Shown here one piece after another: positions 17,650 to 26,108 of a DNA stretch of 64,000 bases. Origin of the DNA: Streptomyces albireticuli (GTDB taxonomy: Bacteria > Actinomycetota > Actinomycetes > Streptomycetales > Streptomycetaceae); assembly GCF_021228125.1 (NCBI RefSeq), contig NZ_JAJQQS010000003.1, positions 310,001 to 374,000 of the forward strand, in the 5' to 3' direction. A program made the position numbers and the translations under genes. The notes beneath the pieces were generated by a model, which was given only the letters and a program-made list of their open reading frames with translations, was not told the DNA's origin and ran no database searches. Positions within the stretch are counted from its first letter, which is position 1. The number at the start of each line of letters is the position of its first letter.

Positions 17650-18698
17650 CGAGGCTCATCCCCTCGCCGGTCGTCGTCGACATCCGGGCCGGAGCGCTGG
17701 ACGATCTGGCGAAGATCCTCGCCGATCAGCGGATCTCCAGCTCCGGCAAGCTGGCCATCGCCATCAGCGGCGGCTCCGGGGCGGTGCTGCGCGAGCGGCT
17801 CGCCCCGGCGCTGCCCGGCGCCTCCTGGTACGAGGTGGGCGGCGGCACCCTCGACGACGCCATCAAGCTCGGCGACGCCATGAAGAAGGGGCACTACGAC
17901 GCGGTCGTGGGCCTCGGCGGCGGCAAGATCATCGACTGTGCGAAGTACGCCGCCGCACGGGTCGGGCTGCCGCTGGTGGCCGTCGCGACGAACCTGTCGC
18001 ACGACGGCCTCTGCTCGCCCGTCGCCACGCTCGACAACGACGCGGGCCGCGGCTCGTACGGGGTGCCCAACCCCATCGCCGTCGTCATCGACCTCGACGT
18101 CATCCGTGAGGCACCGGTCCGCTTCGTGCGCTCCGGCATCGGCGACGCGATCTCCAACATCTCCTCCGTCGCCGACTGGGAGCTCTCCCACCGCGAGACG
18201 GGCGAGGCGATCGACGGCCTGGCCGCCGCGATGGCCCGGCAGGCCGGCGAGGCCGTGCTCCGCCACCCCGGCGGCGTCGGCGACGACGGCTTCCTCCAGG
18301 TGCTCGCCGAGGGCCTCGTGCTCACCGGCATCTCCATGTCGGTGGCCGGCGACAGCCGCCCCGCCTCCGGCGCGTGCCACGAGATCAACCACGCCTTCGA
18401 CCTGCTCTACCCCAAGCGGGCCGCCAGCCACGGCGAGCAGTGCGGCCTCGGCGCCGCCTTCGCCATGCACCTGCGCGGGGCCCGCGAGGAGTCCGCGCTG
18501 ATGATCGAGGTGCTGCGGCGCCACGGCCTGCCGGTGCTGCCGCAGGAGATCGGCTTCAGCGCCGAGGAGTTCGTCAAGGCAGTCGAGTACGCCCCGCGGA
18601 CCCGCCCCGGGCGCTACACGATCCTGGAGCACCTCGACCTCTCCACCGACCAGATCAGGGACGCTTACGCCGACTATGCCAAAACCGTCACTAGCTGA
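17637..18698 (+). CDS. Glycerol-1-phosphate dehydrogenase-like iron/zinc-dependent alcohol dehydrogenase
   Basis: A 353-residue member of the AraM/EgsA branch of the iron-alcohol dehydrogenase superfamily. It has the nucleotide-binding GLGGGKIIDCAKY and the metal ligands in RPASGACHEINHAFD and ASHGEQCGLG, both characteristic of sn-glycerol-1-phosphate dehydrogenases. It would reduce dihydroxyacetone phosphate, or a related ketose phosphate, to a polyol phosphate. The next-door nucleotidyltransferase could then activate that product. The GTG at 17637 overlaps the upstream stop, and the 3' end overlaps the next gene by 23 nt. A different sugar-phosphate substrate cannot be excluded. Confidence 0.82.
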   Translation: MPVLTRLIPSPVVVDIRAGALDDLAKILADQRISSSGKLAIAISGGSGAVLRERLAPALPGASWYEVGGGTLDDAIKLGDAMKKGHYDAVVGLGGGKIIDCAKYAAARVGLPLVAVATNLSHDGLCSPVATLDNDAGRGSYGVPNPIAVVIDLDVIREAPVRFVRSGIGDAISNISSVADWELSHRETGEAIDGLAAAMARQAGEAVLRHPGGVGDDGFLQVLAEGLVLTGISMSVAGDSRPASGACHEINHAFDLLYPKRAASHGEQCGLGAAFAMHLRGAREESALMIEVLRRHGLPVLPQEIGFSAEEFVKAVEYAPRTRPGRYTILEHLDLSTDQIRDAYADYAKTVTS

Positions 18699-19461
18699 AC
18701 TCCGTCCGGTCGTCCACCCCGGCGGCCTCAAGGACCGGCGCAGCGGTGAGCACTGGGCCGGGCGCATCTACATGCGAGAGATCTCGCTGCGCTGCACCCG
18801 GGTCCTGGTGGACACCAGGCTCTCGCCCAACGGATACACCGGGCTGATGATCCTCGCCGGGATCGCGGCCGGCGCGGCACTCCTGGTGCCGGGCCTGACC
18901 GGGGCGATCCTGGGCGCGCTGCTCATCCAGCTGTACCTGCTCCTGGACTGCGTCGACGGCGAGCTCGCGCGCTGGCGCAAGGTCACCTCGATCACCGGCG
19001 TCTACCTCGACCGGGTGGGCCACTACCTCTCCGAGGCCGCCCTTCTGGTGGGATTCGGCATCCGCGCCGCGGACGTCTTCCACAAGGACGGCGCGAGCAC
19101 GCAGTGGCAGTGGGCGCTCCTGGGCACGGTGGCCGCGCTCGGCGCGATCCTGATCAAGGCCGAGACGGACCTGGTGGACGTGGCCCGGGCCCGCAGCGGG
19201 CTGCCGGCGGCGGAGGACTCCGCGGCCACCCCCCGCTCCTCGGGCATGGCCCTGGCCCGCAAGGCCGCGGCGGCGCTGAAGTTCCACCGCCTGGTCGGCG
19301 GTGTCGAGGCGTCCCTGGTGATCCTGGTCGCGGGCATCGCGGACTTCTTCCACCACGACCTGCTGTTCACCCGGATCGCGGTTGTGCTGCTCGCCGCCGT
19401 CGCGGTATTGCAGACAGTGCTCCACCTCGTGTCCATCCTCGCTTCCAGCAGGCTGAAATGA
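18676..19461 (+). CDS. CDP-alcohol phosphatidyltransferase with an altered motif
   Basis: A 261-residue membrane protein with about five hydrophobic segments. The CDP-alcohol phosphotransferase signature is DCVDGELAR-x8-G-x3-D-x3-H: the last aspartate, which acts in catalysis and metal binding in characterised enzymes, is His here. It may still be active with altered chemistry, or be a partner subunit of the larger transferase four genes upstream in the same operon. It starts at ATG 18676 inside the end of the dehydrogenase gene, and its stop overlaps the glycosyltransferase start (ATGA). Confidence 0.8.
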   Translation: MPKPSLAELRPVVHPGGLKDRRSGEHWAGRIYMREISLRCTRVLVDTRLSPNGYTGLMILAGIAAGAALLVPGLTGAILGALLIQLYLLLDCVDGELARWRKVTSITGVYLDRVGHYLSEAALLVGFGIRAADVFHKDGASTQWQWALLGTVAALGAILIKAETDLVDVARARSGLPAAEDSAATPRSSGMALARKAAAALKFHRLVGGVEASLVILVAGIADFFHHDLLFTRIAVVLLAAVAVLQTVLHLVSILASSRLK

Positions 19462-20381
19462 GTGCCTCCTCCGCTCCCGCCGCGCCGAGCATGAAGCTCG
19501 GCGCGGTCGTCCTGACCATGGGTAACCGCCCCGCCGAGCTGCGCGCGCTGCTGGAGTCGGTGGCCAAGCAGGACGGCGACCCCATTGAGGTCGTCGTCGT
19601 CGGCAACGGCTCGCCGCTGCCCCCGCTCGCCTCCATGGCCCCGCCCGGGCTGACCGTGCGGACCGTGGAGCTCTCCGAGAACGTCGGCATCCCGGCCGGC
19701 CGCAATGTCGGCATCGAGGCGTTCGGCCCCGCCGGCCGCGAGGTCGACGCGCTGCTCTTCCTGGACGACGACGGGCTGCTGCCCGGTCAGGACACGGCCG
19801 CGCTGTGCCGTGAGGCGTTCGCCGCCGATCCGAAGCTCGGCATCGTCAGCTTCCGCATCGCCGACCCCGACACCGGGCTCACCCAGCGCCGCCACGTGCC
19901 GCGGCTGCGCGCCTCGGACCCGATGCGGTCCTCGCGCGTGACCACCTTCCTCGGGGGCGCCAACGCGGTCCGCACCCGGGTCTTCGCGGAGGTCGGCGGC
20001 CTGCCCGACGACTTCTTCTACGCCCATGAGGAGACCGACCTCGCGTGGCGGGCCCTCGACGCGGGCTGGATGATCGACTACCGCGCGGACATGGTCCTGC
20101 ACCACCCGACGACGCCGCCGAGCCGCCACGCGGTCTACCACCGCATGGTCGCCCGCAACCGCGTCTGGCTGGCCCGTCGCAACCTCCCCGCGCCCCTGGT
20201 CCCCGTCTACCTCGGGGTGTGGCTGCTGCTGACCCTGGCCAGGCGGCCCTCGATGCCGGCGCTGCGCGCCTGGCTCGGCGGCTTCAAGGAGGGCTGGACG
20301 ACCCCCTGCGGCCCACGGCGCCCCATGAAGTGGCGTACCGTGTGGCGCCTGACCCGACTGGGTCGCCCTCCCGTGATCTGA
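19458..20381 (+). CDS. Family 2 glycosyltransferase
   Basis: A 307-residue GT-A glycosyltransferase of the rhamnosyl/galactofuranosyl type. It has the nucleotide-binding core VVLTMGNRPAELRALLES, the DxD-like acidic motif FLDDDGLLPG near residue 102 and the catalytic-base region FYAHEETDLAWRA. A C-terminal hydrophobic stretch (VPVYLGVWLLLTLA) may anchor it to the membrane. It is translationally coupled to the phosphotransferase upstream and followed by an ABC exporter, so it likely adds sugar to the lipid or polymer the operon makes. Confidence 0.85.
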   Translation: MSASSAPAAPSMKLGAVVLTMGNRPAELRALLESVAKQDGDPIEVVVVGNGSPLPPLASMAPPGLTVRTVELSENVGIPAGRNVGIEAFGPAGREVDALLFLDDDGLLPGQDTAALCREAFAADPKLGIVSFRIADPDTGLTQRRHVPRLRASDPMRSSRVTTFLGGANAVRTRVFAEVGGLPDDFFYAHEETDLAWRALDAGWMIDYRADMVLHHPTTPPSRHAVYHRMVARNRVWLARRNLPAPLVPVYLGVWLLLTLARRPSMPALRAWLGGFKEGWTTPCGPRRPMKWRTVWRLTRLGRPPVI

Positions 20382-20450
20382 CAAGCTCTTGTCTGAGAGC
20401 ATCGGGCGCGTCCCGGGGCAGGACCCCGGGAGCGCACCTTGAGGACGAAA

Positions 20451-21395
20451 GTGTCAACTGTGAGCGAGACAACGCACGACAGTGCGGTCGCCATGAGTGC
20501 CCCGCCATCTCCCGACGACGGACTCTCCGCCGCCGAGCTGGCCAAGAAGTACGGCCTCGCGGTGAGCGGCGCCCGGCCCCCGCTGGGGGAGTACGCCCGG
20601 CAGCTGTGGGCGCGGCGCCACTTCATCCTCGCGTTCTCCCGGGCGAAGCTGACCGCGCAGTACAGCAAGGCCAAGCTGGGCCAGGTCTGGCAGGTGGCCA
20701 CGCCGCTGCTGAACGCGACGGTGTACTTCCTCATCTTCGGCCTGCTGATGCAGCAGAGCAAGGGGATGGGGATCAAGACGTACATCCCCTTCCTGGTGAC
20801 GGGCATCTTCGTCTTCACCTTCACCCAGAGCTCGGCGATGGCGGGCGTGCGCGCCATCTCGGGCAACCTGGGGCTGGTGCGGGCCCTGCACTTCCCGCGG
20901 GCGGCGCTGCCGATCTCCTTCGCGCTGCAGCAGCTCCAGCAGCTGCTGTACTCGATGGTGGTGCTCTTCCTCTTCCTGCTCGGCTTCGGCCACATGCCGT
21001 CGCTGTCGTGGCTGCTGATCGTCCCGGTGCTGGTGTTCCAGTTCTGCTTCAACACCGGTCTCGCGATGGTCCTGGCCCGCGCGGGCAGCAAGACCCCGGA
21101 CCTCGCCCAGCTGCTGCCGTTCGTCACCCGCACCTGGATGTACGCGTCCGGCGTGATGTACAGCCTGGTGGACGCGCTGGAGAAGGCGAAGGCGCCGGGG
21201 TGGGTCGTGGACGTGCTGAGCGCCAACCCGGCCGCCGTCTACATCGACCTGATGCGCTGGTCGCTGATCGAGAACCACAGCAGGATCCACCTGCCGCCGC
21301 ACGTCTGGTCCCTGGCCCTCGGCTGGGCGCTGGTCTTCGGCGTCGGAGGCTTCGTGTACTTCTGGAAGGCTGAGGAGCAGTACGGCCGTGGCTGA
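20451..21395 (+). CDS. ABC-2 type polysaccharide/lipid exporter permease (Wzm/TagG-like)
   Basis: A 314-residue membrane protein with six predicted segments and the ABC-2 layout: a cytosolic N-terminal coil (REKLT-type segment SRAKLTAQYSKAKLGQVW) before TM1. It resembles Wzm/TagG permeases, which move lipid-linked glycans to the outer face of the membrane. The GTG at 20451 has GAGGA 6 nt upstream. It overlaps the ATPase gene by 8 nt, which fixes the pairing. Confidence 0.88.
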   Translation: MSTVSETTHDSAVAMSAPPSPDDGLSAAELAKKYGLAVSGARPPLGEYARQLWARRHFILAFSRAKLTAQYSKAKLGQVWQVATPLLNATVYFLIFGLLMQQSKGMGIKTYIPFLVTGIFVFTFTQSSAMAGVRAISGNLGLVRALHFPRAALPISFALQQLQQLLYSMVVLFLFLLGFGHMPSLSWLLIVPVLVFQFCFNTGLAMVLARAGSKTPDLAQLLPFVTRTWMYASGVMYSLVDALEKAKAPGWVVDVLSANPAAVYIDLMRWSLIENHSRIHLPPHVWSLALGWALVFGVGGFVYFWKAEEQYGRG

Positions 21396-22209
21396 ACAGA
21401 ACCCCACCGGGGCCCCGGAGGCCCCCGCACCCTCCCCGGTCCCCTCGGGCCCCCGCATCCCCACCGTGATCGCGGACGACGTCCACATCGTCTACCGCGT
21501 CTACGGCGGCAGCACCGGCCGCGGCAGCGCGACCGCCGCGCTCAACCGGCTGGTCCGCCGGACGCCGGGGGCCGGCGTCCGGGAGGTGCACGCGGTCAAG
21601 GGCGTCAGCTTCACCGCCTACCGCGGTGAGGCGATCGGCCTGATCGGATCCAACGGATCCGGCAAGTCCACGCTGCTCAAGGCCATCGCCGGGCTGCTGC
21701 CTGCCGAGCGCGGCAAGGTCTACACCGACGGCCAGCCCTCGCTGCTGGGCGTCAACGCGGCCATGATGAACGACCTCACGGGCGAGAAGAACGTGATGCT
21801 CGGCGGGCTGGCGATGGGCATGTCCCGGGAGCAGATCCGCGAGCGTTACCAGGGGATCGTCGACTTCTCCGGCATCAACGAGAAGGGCGACTTCATCACG
21901 CTGCCGATGCGGACGTATTCCTCCGGCATGGCGGCCCGGCTGCGGTTCTCCATCGCCGCGGCCAAGGACCACGACGTCCTGATGATCGACGAGGCGCTGG
22001 CGACCGGTGACCGGTCCTTCCAGAAGCGCTCCGAGGCCCGCATCCGCGAGCTCCGCAAGGAGGCCGGCACGGTCTTCCTCGTCAGCCACAACAACCGGTC
22101 GATCCGGGACACCTGCGACCGGGTGCTCTGGCTCGAACACGGGCAGCTGCTCATGGACGGACCGACCGAGGAAGTGGTCCGGGCCTATGAGAAGGAGACG
22201 GCCCGCTAG
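21388..22209 (+). CDS. ABC exporter ATPase (Wzt/TagH-like)
   Basis: A 273-residue ATPase partner of the upstream permease. It has Walker A GSNGSGKSTLL near residue 88, a TYSSGMAARL signature and Walker B DVLMIDEALATGD, the variants typical of Wzt/TagH-type glycan exporters. There is no C-terminal carbohydrate-binding domain, so recognition must reside elsewhere. This is the last gene of the 15.1-22.2 kb operon and is followed by a GC-rich hairpin. Confidence 0.9.
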   Translation: MAEQNPTGAPEAPAPSPVPSGPRIPTVIADDVHIVYRVYGGSTGRGSATAALNRLVRRTPGAGVREVHAVKGVSFTAYRGEAIGLIGSNGSGKSTLLKAIAGLLPAERGKVYTDGQPSLLGVNAAMMNDLTGEKNVMLGGLAMGMSREQIRERYQGIVDFSGINEKGDFITLPMRTYSSGMAARLRFSIAAAKDHDVLMIDEALATGDRSFQKRSEARIRELRKEAGTVFLVSHNNRSIRDTCDRVLWLEHGQLLMDGPTEEVVRAYEKETAR

Positions 22210-22243
22210 CCCCGCGGCCCGCGTTTTCCAGCCAGGCGCACCG

Positions 22244-22272
22244 GCCCCCGCCGTCCCCCGACGGGCGGGGGC
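22244..22272 (+). terminator. Hairpin after the envelope operon
   Basis: Arms of about 11-12 nt (GCCCCCGCC.GT / ACGGGCGGGGGC) with a short C-rich loop lie 35 nt past the ATPase stop. It probably separates the envelope operon from the hopanoid promoter region. Confidence 0.55.
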
Positions 22273-22564
22273 TTGACCTATCCGTAACGATCAACTCGCT
22301 TATTGTCAGGGTTGATTCGCCCCTCGCGTGGCATTGTATGGATCAAGCACCTACCCGGGCGCGTGCCGCACATCTGTACGGCGTACGCTGTACAGTGCTG
22401 ATTTATGGAGAAGCGGGGCGATACCGGTGTATCTCCCCCGGCGGAAGGGTGATCCGGAGGGAGATCCGGGCGGTGCCCAGGGGGCACAGGGGGACGTCTG
22501 CCCTGCGGCGTGTCCGAAATAGGATGTTCTGGGTCGGCAGTGTAGAACGGGAGATGTGACGGCA
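22273..22564 (+). promoter_or_regulatory. Hopanoid operon upstream region with a candidate operator
   Basis: This part of the 429-nt gap before hpnC is less GC-rich than its surroundings. TTGACC at 22273 and TTGATT at 22312 are possible -35 boxes; TGTATG near 22335 is a weak -10 for the second. The clearest element is the near-perfect 20-bp palindrome TGTACGGCGTACGCTGTACA at 22375-22394, two positions from exact symmetry and about 35 nt downstream of the second promoter candidate. That is a position suited to a repressor. No protein-coding region other than the small ORF at 22565 was recognised. Confidence 0.5.
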
Positions 22565-22642
22565 ATGGCTACGGGAACTCTCCAGCTCCGCGGCGCTCCC
22601 GCCGTCCTCGGCCCGACGACGCGTCCGGGCGGCCCCCTGTGA
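22565..22642 (+). CDS. Possible 25-codon leader ORF coupled to hpnC
   Basis: ATG at 22565 opens a 25-codon frame that ends TGA at 22640-22642, overlapping the hpnC GTG start (GTGA). A GGGAG lies 11 nt upstream. It has no recognisable motif. It might couple translation into hpnC, or be chance. Low confidence. Confidence 0.3.
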   Translation: MATGTLQLRGAPAVLGPTTRPGGPL

Positions 22643-23538
22643 CGGCGGGAACGGACGCGCACGAGCGCGCCGTGCTCGGCAAGGCCGCGCACGAGAACTT
22701 CCCCGTGGCACCGTTCTTCCTGCCGCGAGCCTGGCGGGACGACCTCATGGCGGTCTACGGCTACGCCCGCCTCGTCGACGACATCGGCGACGGCGACCTG
22801 GCCCCCGGCGGCCGCGACGCCGAGCTGCTGGGCCTCGACCGGGCACAGGCGGACGACCGCCCGGCCATGCTCGACGCCTTCGAGGCCGACCTCCTGCGCG
22901 CCTTCGACACCACCGGTACGGGCCCGCGCCACCCCCTGCTGCTCCGTCTGCGCCCGACCGTCCGCCGGTGCGGCCTGACCCCCGAGCCGTTCCTCGGCCT
23001 GATCGAGGCCAACCGCCAGGACCAGCACGTCACCCGCTACGCCACCTACGCGGACCTGCTCGCCTACTGCGAGCTGTCCGCCAACCCCGTCGGCCGCCTC
23101 GTCCTGGCCATCACCGGCACCGCCAGCCCCGAGCGGATCCGCCGCTCGGACGCGGTCTGTACCGGCCTGCAGATCGTCGAACACCTGCAGGACGTCGCCG
23201 AGGACCTCGGACGCGACCGCGTCTACCTCCCGGCCGAGGACATGGAGCGCTTCCGCGTGGGCGAGGCCGATCTGGCCCGTCCCACCAGCGGCGCGTCGTT
23301 GCGCGCCCTGGTCGCCTACGAGGCGGAACGCGCCGGGGAACTGCTGAATGAAGGCACCCCCCTGGTGGGTAGCGTCCACGGCAGGTTGAAGCTGTTGCTC
23401 GCGGGGTTCGTGGGCGGGGGGAGGGCCGCGCTCCGCGCGGTCGCCGCCGCGGGACACGACGTACTGCCCGGACCACCCAAGCCCACCAAGCTCAGCCTGC
23501 TGCGCGAGGTGGGAGCGACACTGCGAAGAGAGGGGTGA
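22639..23538 (+). CDS. hpnC: Squalene synthase HpnC
   Basis: A 299-residue trans-isoprenyl diphosphate synthase of the HpnC type. In the HpnCDE route it converts presqualene diphosphate to hydroxysqualene. Two aspartate-rich motifs are present: LVDDIGDGD near residue 45 and QDVAEDLGRDR near residue 190. The fold signature YCELSANPVGRLVL is also clear. The GTG at 22639 is the first gene of the hopanoid operon, and its end overlaps hpnD by 4 nt (GTGA). Confidence 0.92.
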   Translation: MTAGTDAHERAVLGKAAHENFPVAPFFLPRAWRDDLMAVYGYARLVDDIGDGDLAPGGRDAELLGLDRAQADDRPAMLDAFEADLLRAFDTTGTGPRHPLLLRLRPTVRRCGLTPEPFLGLIEANRQDQHVTRYATYADLLAYCELSANPVGRLVLAITGTASPERIRRSDAVCTGLQIVEHLQDVAEDLGRDRVYLPAEDMERFRVGEADLARPTSGASLRALVAYEAERAGELLNEGTPLVGSVHGRLKLLLAGFVGGGRAALRAVAAAGHDVLPGPPKPTKLSLLREVGATLRREG

Positions 23539-24485
23539 GCGGGACCGTGAACGGATCGCCAGACGCGTCCGCGCCGGTACTCGCCGCGTACAGCTACTGC
23601 GAGGCGGTCACCGGCCAGCAGGCCGGCAACTTCAGCTACGGCATCAGACTGCTGCCGACCGCCAAGCGGCGCGCCATGTCGGCGCTGTACGCCTTCTCCC
23701 GGCGTGTCGACGACATCGGCGACGGCCCGCTGGACGCGACGGCCAAGCAACGGCGGCTCGAGGAGACCCGGGCCCTGCTCGCCCGGATCCGCGAGGGCGG
23801 CATCGAGGACGACCACACCGACCCGGTGGCGGTCGCGCTCAGCCATGCCGCGCGCCGCTTCCCGATTCCGCTCGGCGGGCTCGACGAACTGATCGACGGC
23901 GTTCAGATGGATGTGCGTGGCGAGTCCTACGAGACCTGGGACGACCTCGCCGTCTACTGCCGCTGTGTCGCGGGTGCCATCGGCCGGCTCTCGCTCGGCG
24001 TGTTCGGCACCGTGCCAGGCGCACGCGACGCCGCGCGCGCCGCCGAGTACGCCGATACCCTGGGTCTCGCGCTCCAGCTCACCAATATCCTGCGCGACGT
24101 CCGCGAGGACGCGGCCAACGGCCGCACCTACCTCCCCGCCGACGACCTCGCGAAGTTCGGCTGCGCCGCGGGCTTCCACTCCGCGAAGCCGCCGGCCGGC
24201 GCCGACTTCACGGGCCTGGTCCACTTCGAAGTCCGGCGCGCCCGCGCGCTGTTCGCCGAGGGCACCAAGCTCCTCCCCATGCTCGACCGGCGCAGCGGCG
24301 CCTGCGTCGCCGCCATGTCCGGCATCTACCGCAGGCTGCTGGACCGTATCGCCGAGGAGCCCGAGGCCGTGCTGCGCGGCCGTGTCTCGCTCCCCGGCCG
24401 CGAGAAGGTATACGTCGCCGTGCGCGGCCTGTCCGGTCTCGACGCCCGCGGCGTCGGTCGGCGGACCGCCGGGGGGCGCGCTTGA
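23535..24485 (+). CDS. hpnD: Presqualene diphosphate synthase HpnD
   Basis: A 316-residue paralogue of HpnC that condenses two farnesyl diphosphates to presqualene diphosphate. The motifs are SRRVDDIGDG near residue 57 and NILRDVREDAANGRTYLP near residue 185. The GTG at 23535 overlaps the hpnC stop; a second in-frame GTG at 23547 with GAGGGG upstream is an alternative start. Confidence 0.92.
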   Translation: MSGTVNGSPDASAPVLAAYSYCEAVTGQQAGNFSYGIRLLPTAKRRAMSALYAFSRRVDDIGDGPLDATAKQRRLEETRALLARIREGGIEDDHTDPVAVALSHAARRFPIPLGGLDELIDGVQMDVRGESYETWDDLAVYCRCVAGAIGRLSLGVFGTVPGARDAARAAEYADTLGLALQLTNILRDVREDAANGRTYLPADDLAKFGCAAGFHSAKPPAGADFTGLVHFEVRRARALFAEGTKLLPMLDRRSGACVAAMSGIYRRLLDRIAEEPEAVLRGRVSLPGREKVYVAVRGLSGLDARGVGRRTAGGRA

Positions 24486-24576
24486 TGCCCCGGACGCCCC
24501 GTTCCCGGACCGGCAAGCGGTGTGCAACCCTCCGCCGATGGCATACGTCACTGACAGCAGCCGAGGGGGTGGGCGC

Positions 24577-26037
24577 GTGACCACACCACGCACGACGACC
24601 CGTACCGACCGGGAGCGCGCGCACGACACGGCCCCGTCCACCGGGGCCGCCGCCGTGGTCGTCGGCGGCGGGCTGGCCGGCATCACGGCCGCGCTCGAAC
24701 TCGCCGACGCCGGACTGCGCGTCACCCTGCTCGAAGGCCGCCCCCGCCTCGGCGGGCTCGCCTTCTCCTTCCGCCGCGGCGACCTCACCATCGACAACGG
24801 CCAGCACGTCTACCTGCGCTGCTGCACCGCCTACCGCTGGTTCCTCGACCGCGTCGACGCCACCGCGCTCGCCCCGCTGCAACCCCGGCTCGACGTGCCC
24901 GTGCTCGACGTCGGCCACCCCTCCGGCAAGCCGCGCCTCGGCCGGCTGCGGCGCACCGCCCTGCCCGTCCCGCTGCACCTGGCCGCGAGCCTGGCCACCT
25001 ACCCGCACCTCTCGCTCGCCGAGCGCGCCAAGGTGGGACGCGCCGCGCTCGCCCTGGGCGCCCTCGACCTCGACGACCCCGCGCTCGACGACGAGGACTT
25101 CGCGAGCTGGCTGCACCGCCACGGCCAGTCCCCGCGCGCCGTCGAGGCCCTCTGGGACCTCGTCGGCGTCGCCACCCTCAACGCCACCGCCGACCGCGCC
25201 TCGCTGGGCCTGGCCGCCATGGTCTTCAAGACCGGCCTGCTCTCCGAGCCCGGCGCCGCCGACATCGGCTGGGCCCATGTGCCCCTCGGGGAGCTGCACG
25301 ACACCCGGGCCCGCGCCGCCCTCGACAAGGCCGGCGTCCGCACCGAGCTGCGCACCCGTGCCACCGCGCTCACCCGGGCCGCGGACGGCCGCTGGCACGT
25401 CGACACCGAGGCCGGCCCCGGCGGCACCGAGCGGCTCGACGCCGACGCGGTCGTCCTCGCCGTGCCCCAGCGCGAGACCCACGGCCTGCTCCCCGAGGGC
25501 GCGCTCGAGGACCCCGACCGGCTGCTCGGCATCGACACCGCGCCGATCCTCAACCTTCACGTCGTATACGACCGCAAAGTCCTGCGACAGCCCTTCTTCG
25601 CGGCGCTCGGCTCCCCGGTGCAGTGGGTCTTCGACCGCACCGACTCCTCCGGGCTCGCCGCGCACGGCACCGGCGGCCAGTACCTGGCCGTCTCCCAGTC
25701 CGCCGCGCACGACGACATCGACCGGCCCGTCGCCGAGCTCCGCGCGCGCTACCTCCCCGAGCTGGAGCGGCTGCTGCCCGCGGCCCGCGGCGCCGGGGTG
25801 CGGGACTTCTTCGTGACCCGGGAGCGTACAGCGACGTTCGCGCCCACCCCGGGGGTCGGTGGGCTGCGGCCGGCCGCCCCCACCGCCACGCCCGGCCTCT
25901 TCCTGGCCGGCGCGTGGACCGCCACCGGCTGGCCCGCGACGATGGAGGGCGCGGTGCGCAGCGGTGTCGAGGCCGCCGCCGCGGCACTCTCCGAGCTCGG
26001 CCGTCCGCATCACCACCCCTTGCGGGAGCCGGCATGA
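24577..26037 (+). CDS. hpnE: Hydroxysqualene dehydroxylase HpnE
   Basis: A 486-residue FAD-dependent amine-oxidase-fold enzyme that reduces hydroxysqualene to squalene, the last step of HpnCDE squalene formation. The dinucleotide-binding motif VVVGGGLAGITAALEL is near residue 28, and LEGRPRLGGLAFSF follows. The C-terminal FAD contact is FLAGAWTATGWPATMEGAVRSG. The GTG at 24577 is preferred over ATG 24538 because a GAGGGGGT lies 7 nt upstream of it. The stop overlaps a possible start of the next gene (ATGA at 26034). Confidence 0.92.
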   Translation: MTTPRTTTRTDRERAHDTAPSTGAAAVVVGGGLAGITAALELADAGLRVTLLEGRPRLGGLAFSFRRGDLTIDNGQHVYLRCCTAYRWFLDRVDATALAPLQPRLDVPVLDVGHPSGKPRLGRLRRTALPVPLHLAASLATYPHLSLAERAKVGRAALALGALDLDDPALDDEDFASWLHRHGQSPRAVEALWDLVGVATLNATADRASLGLAAMVFKTGLLSEPGAADIGWAHVPLGELHDTRARAALDKAGVRTELRTRATALTRAADGRWHVDTEAGPGGTERLDADAVVLAVPQRETHGLLPEGALEDPDRLLGIDTAPILNLHVVYDRKVLRQPFFAALGSPVQWVFDRTDSSGLAAHGTGGQYLAVSQSAAHDDIDRPVAELRARYLPELERLLPAARGAGVRDFFVTRERTATFAPTPGVGGLRPAAPTATPGLFLAGAWTATGWPATMEGAVRSGVEAAAAALSELGRPHHHPLREPA

Positions 26038-26108
26038 CCGAGGCGAGCCATCAAGCGTCGCGATCCCGCAACGGGGCGCGTACGAGCACGACCACCAGAG
26101 GAGAGACC

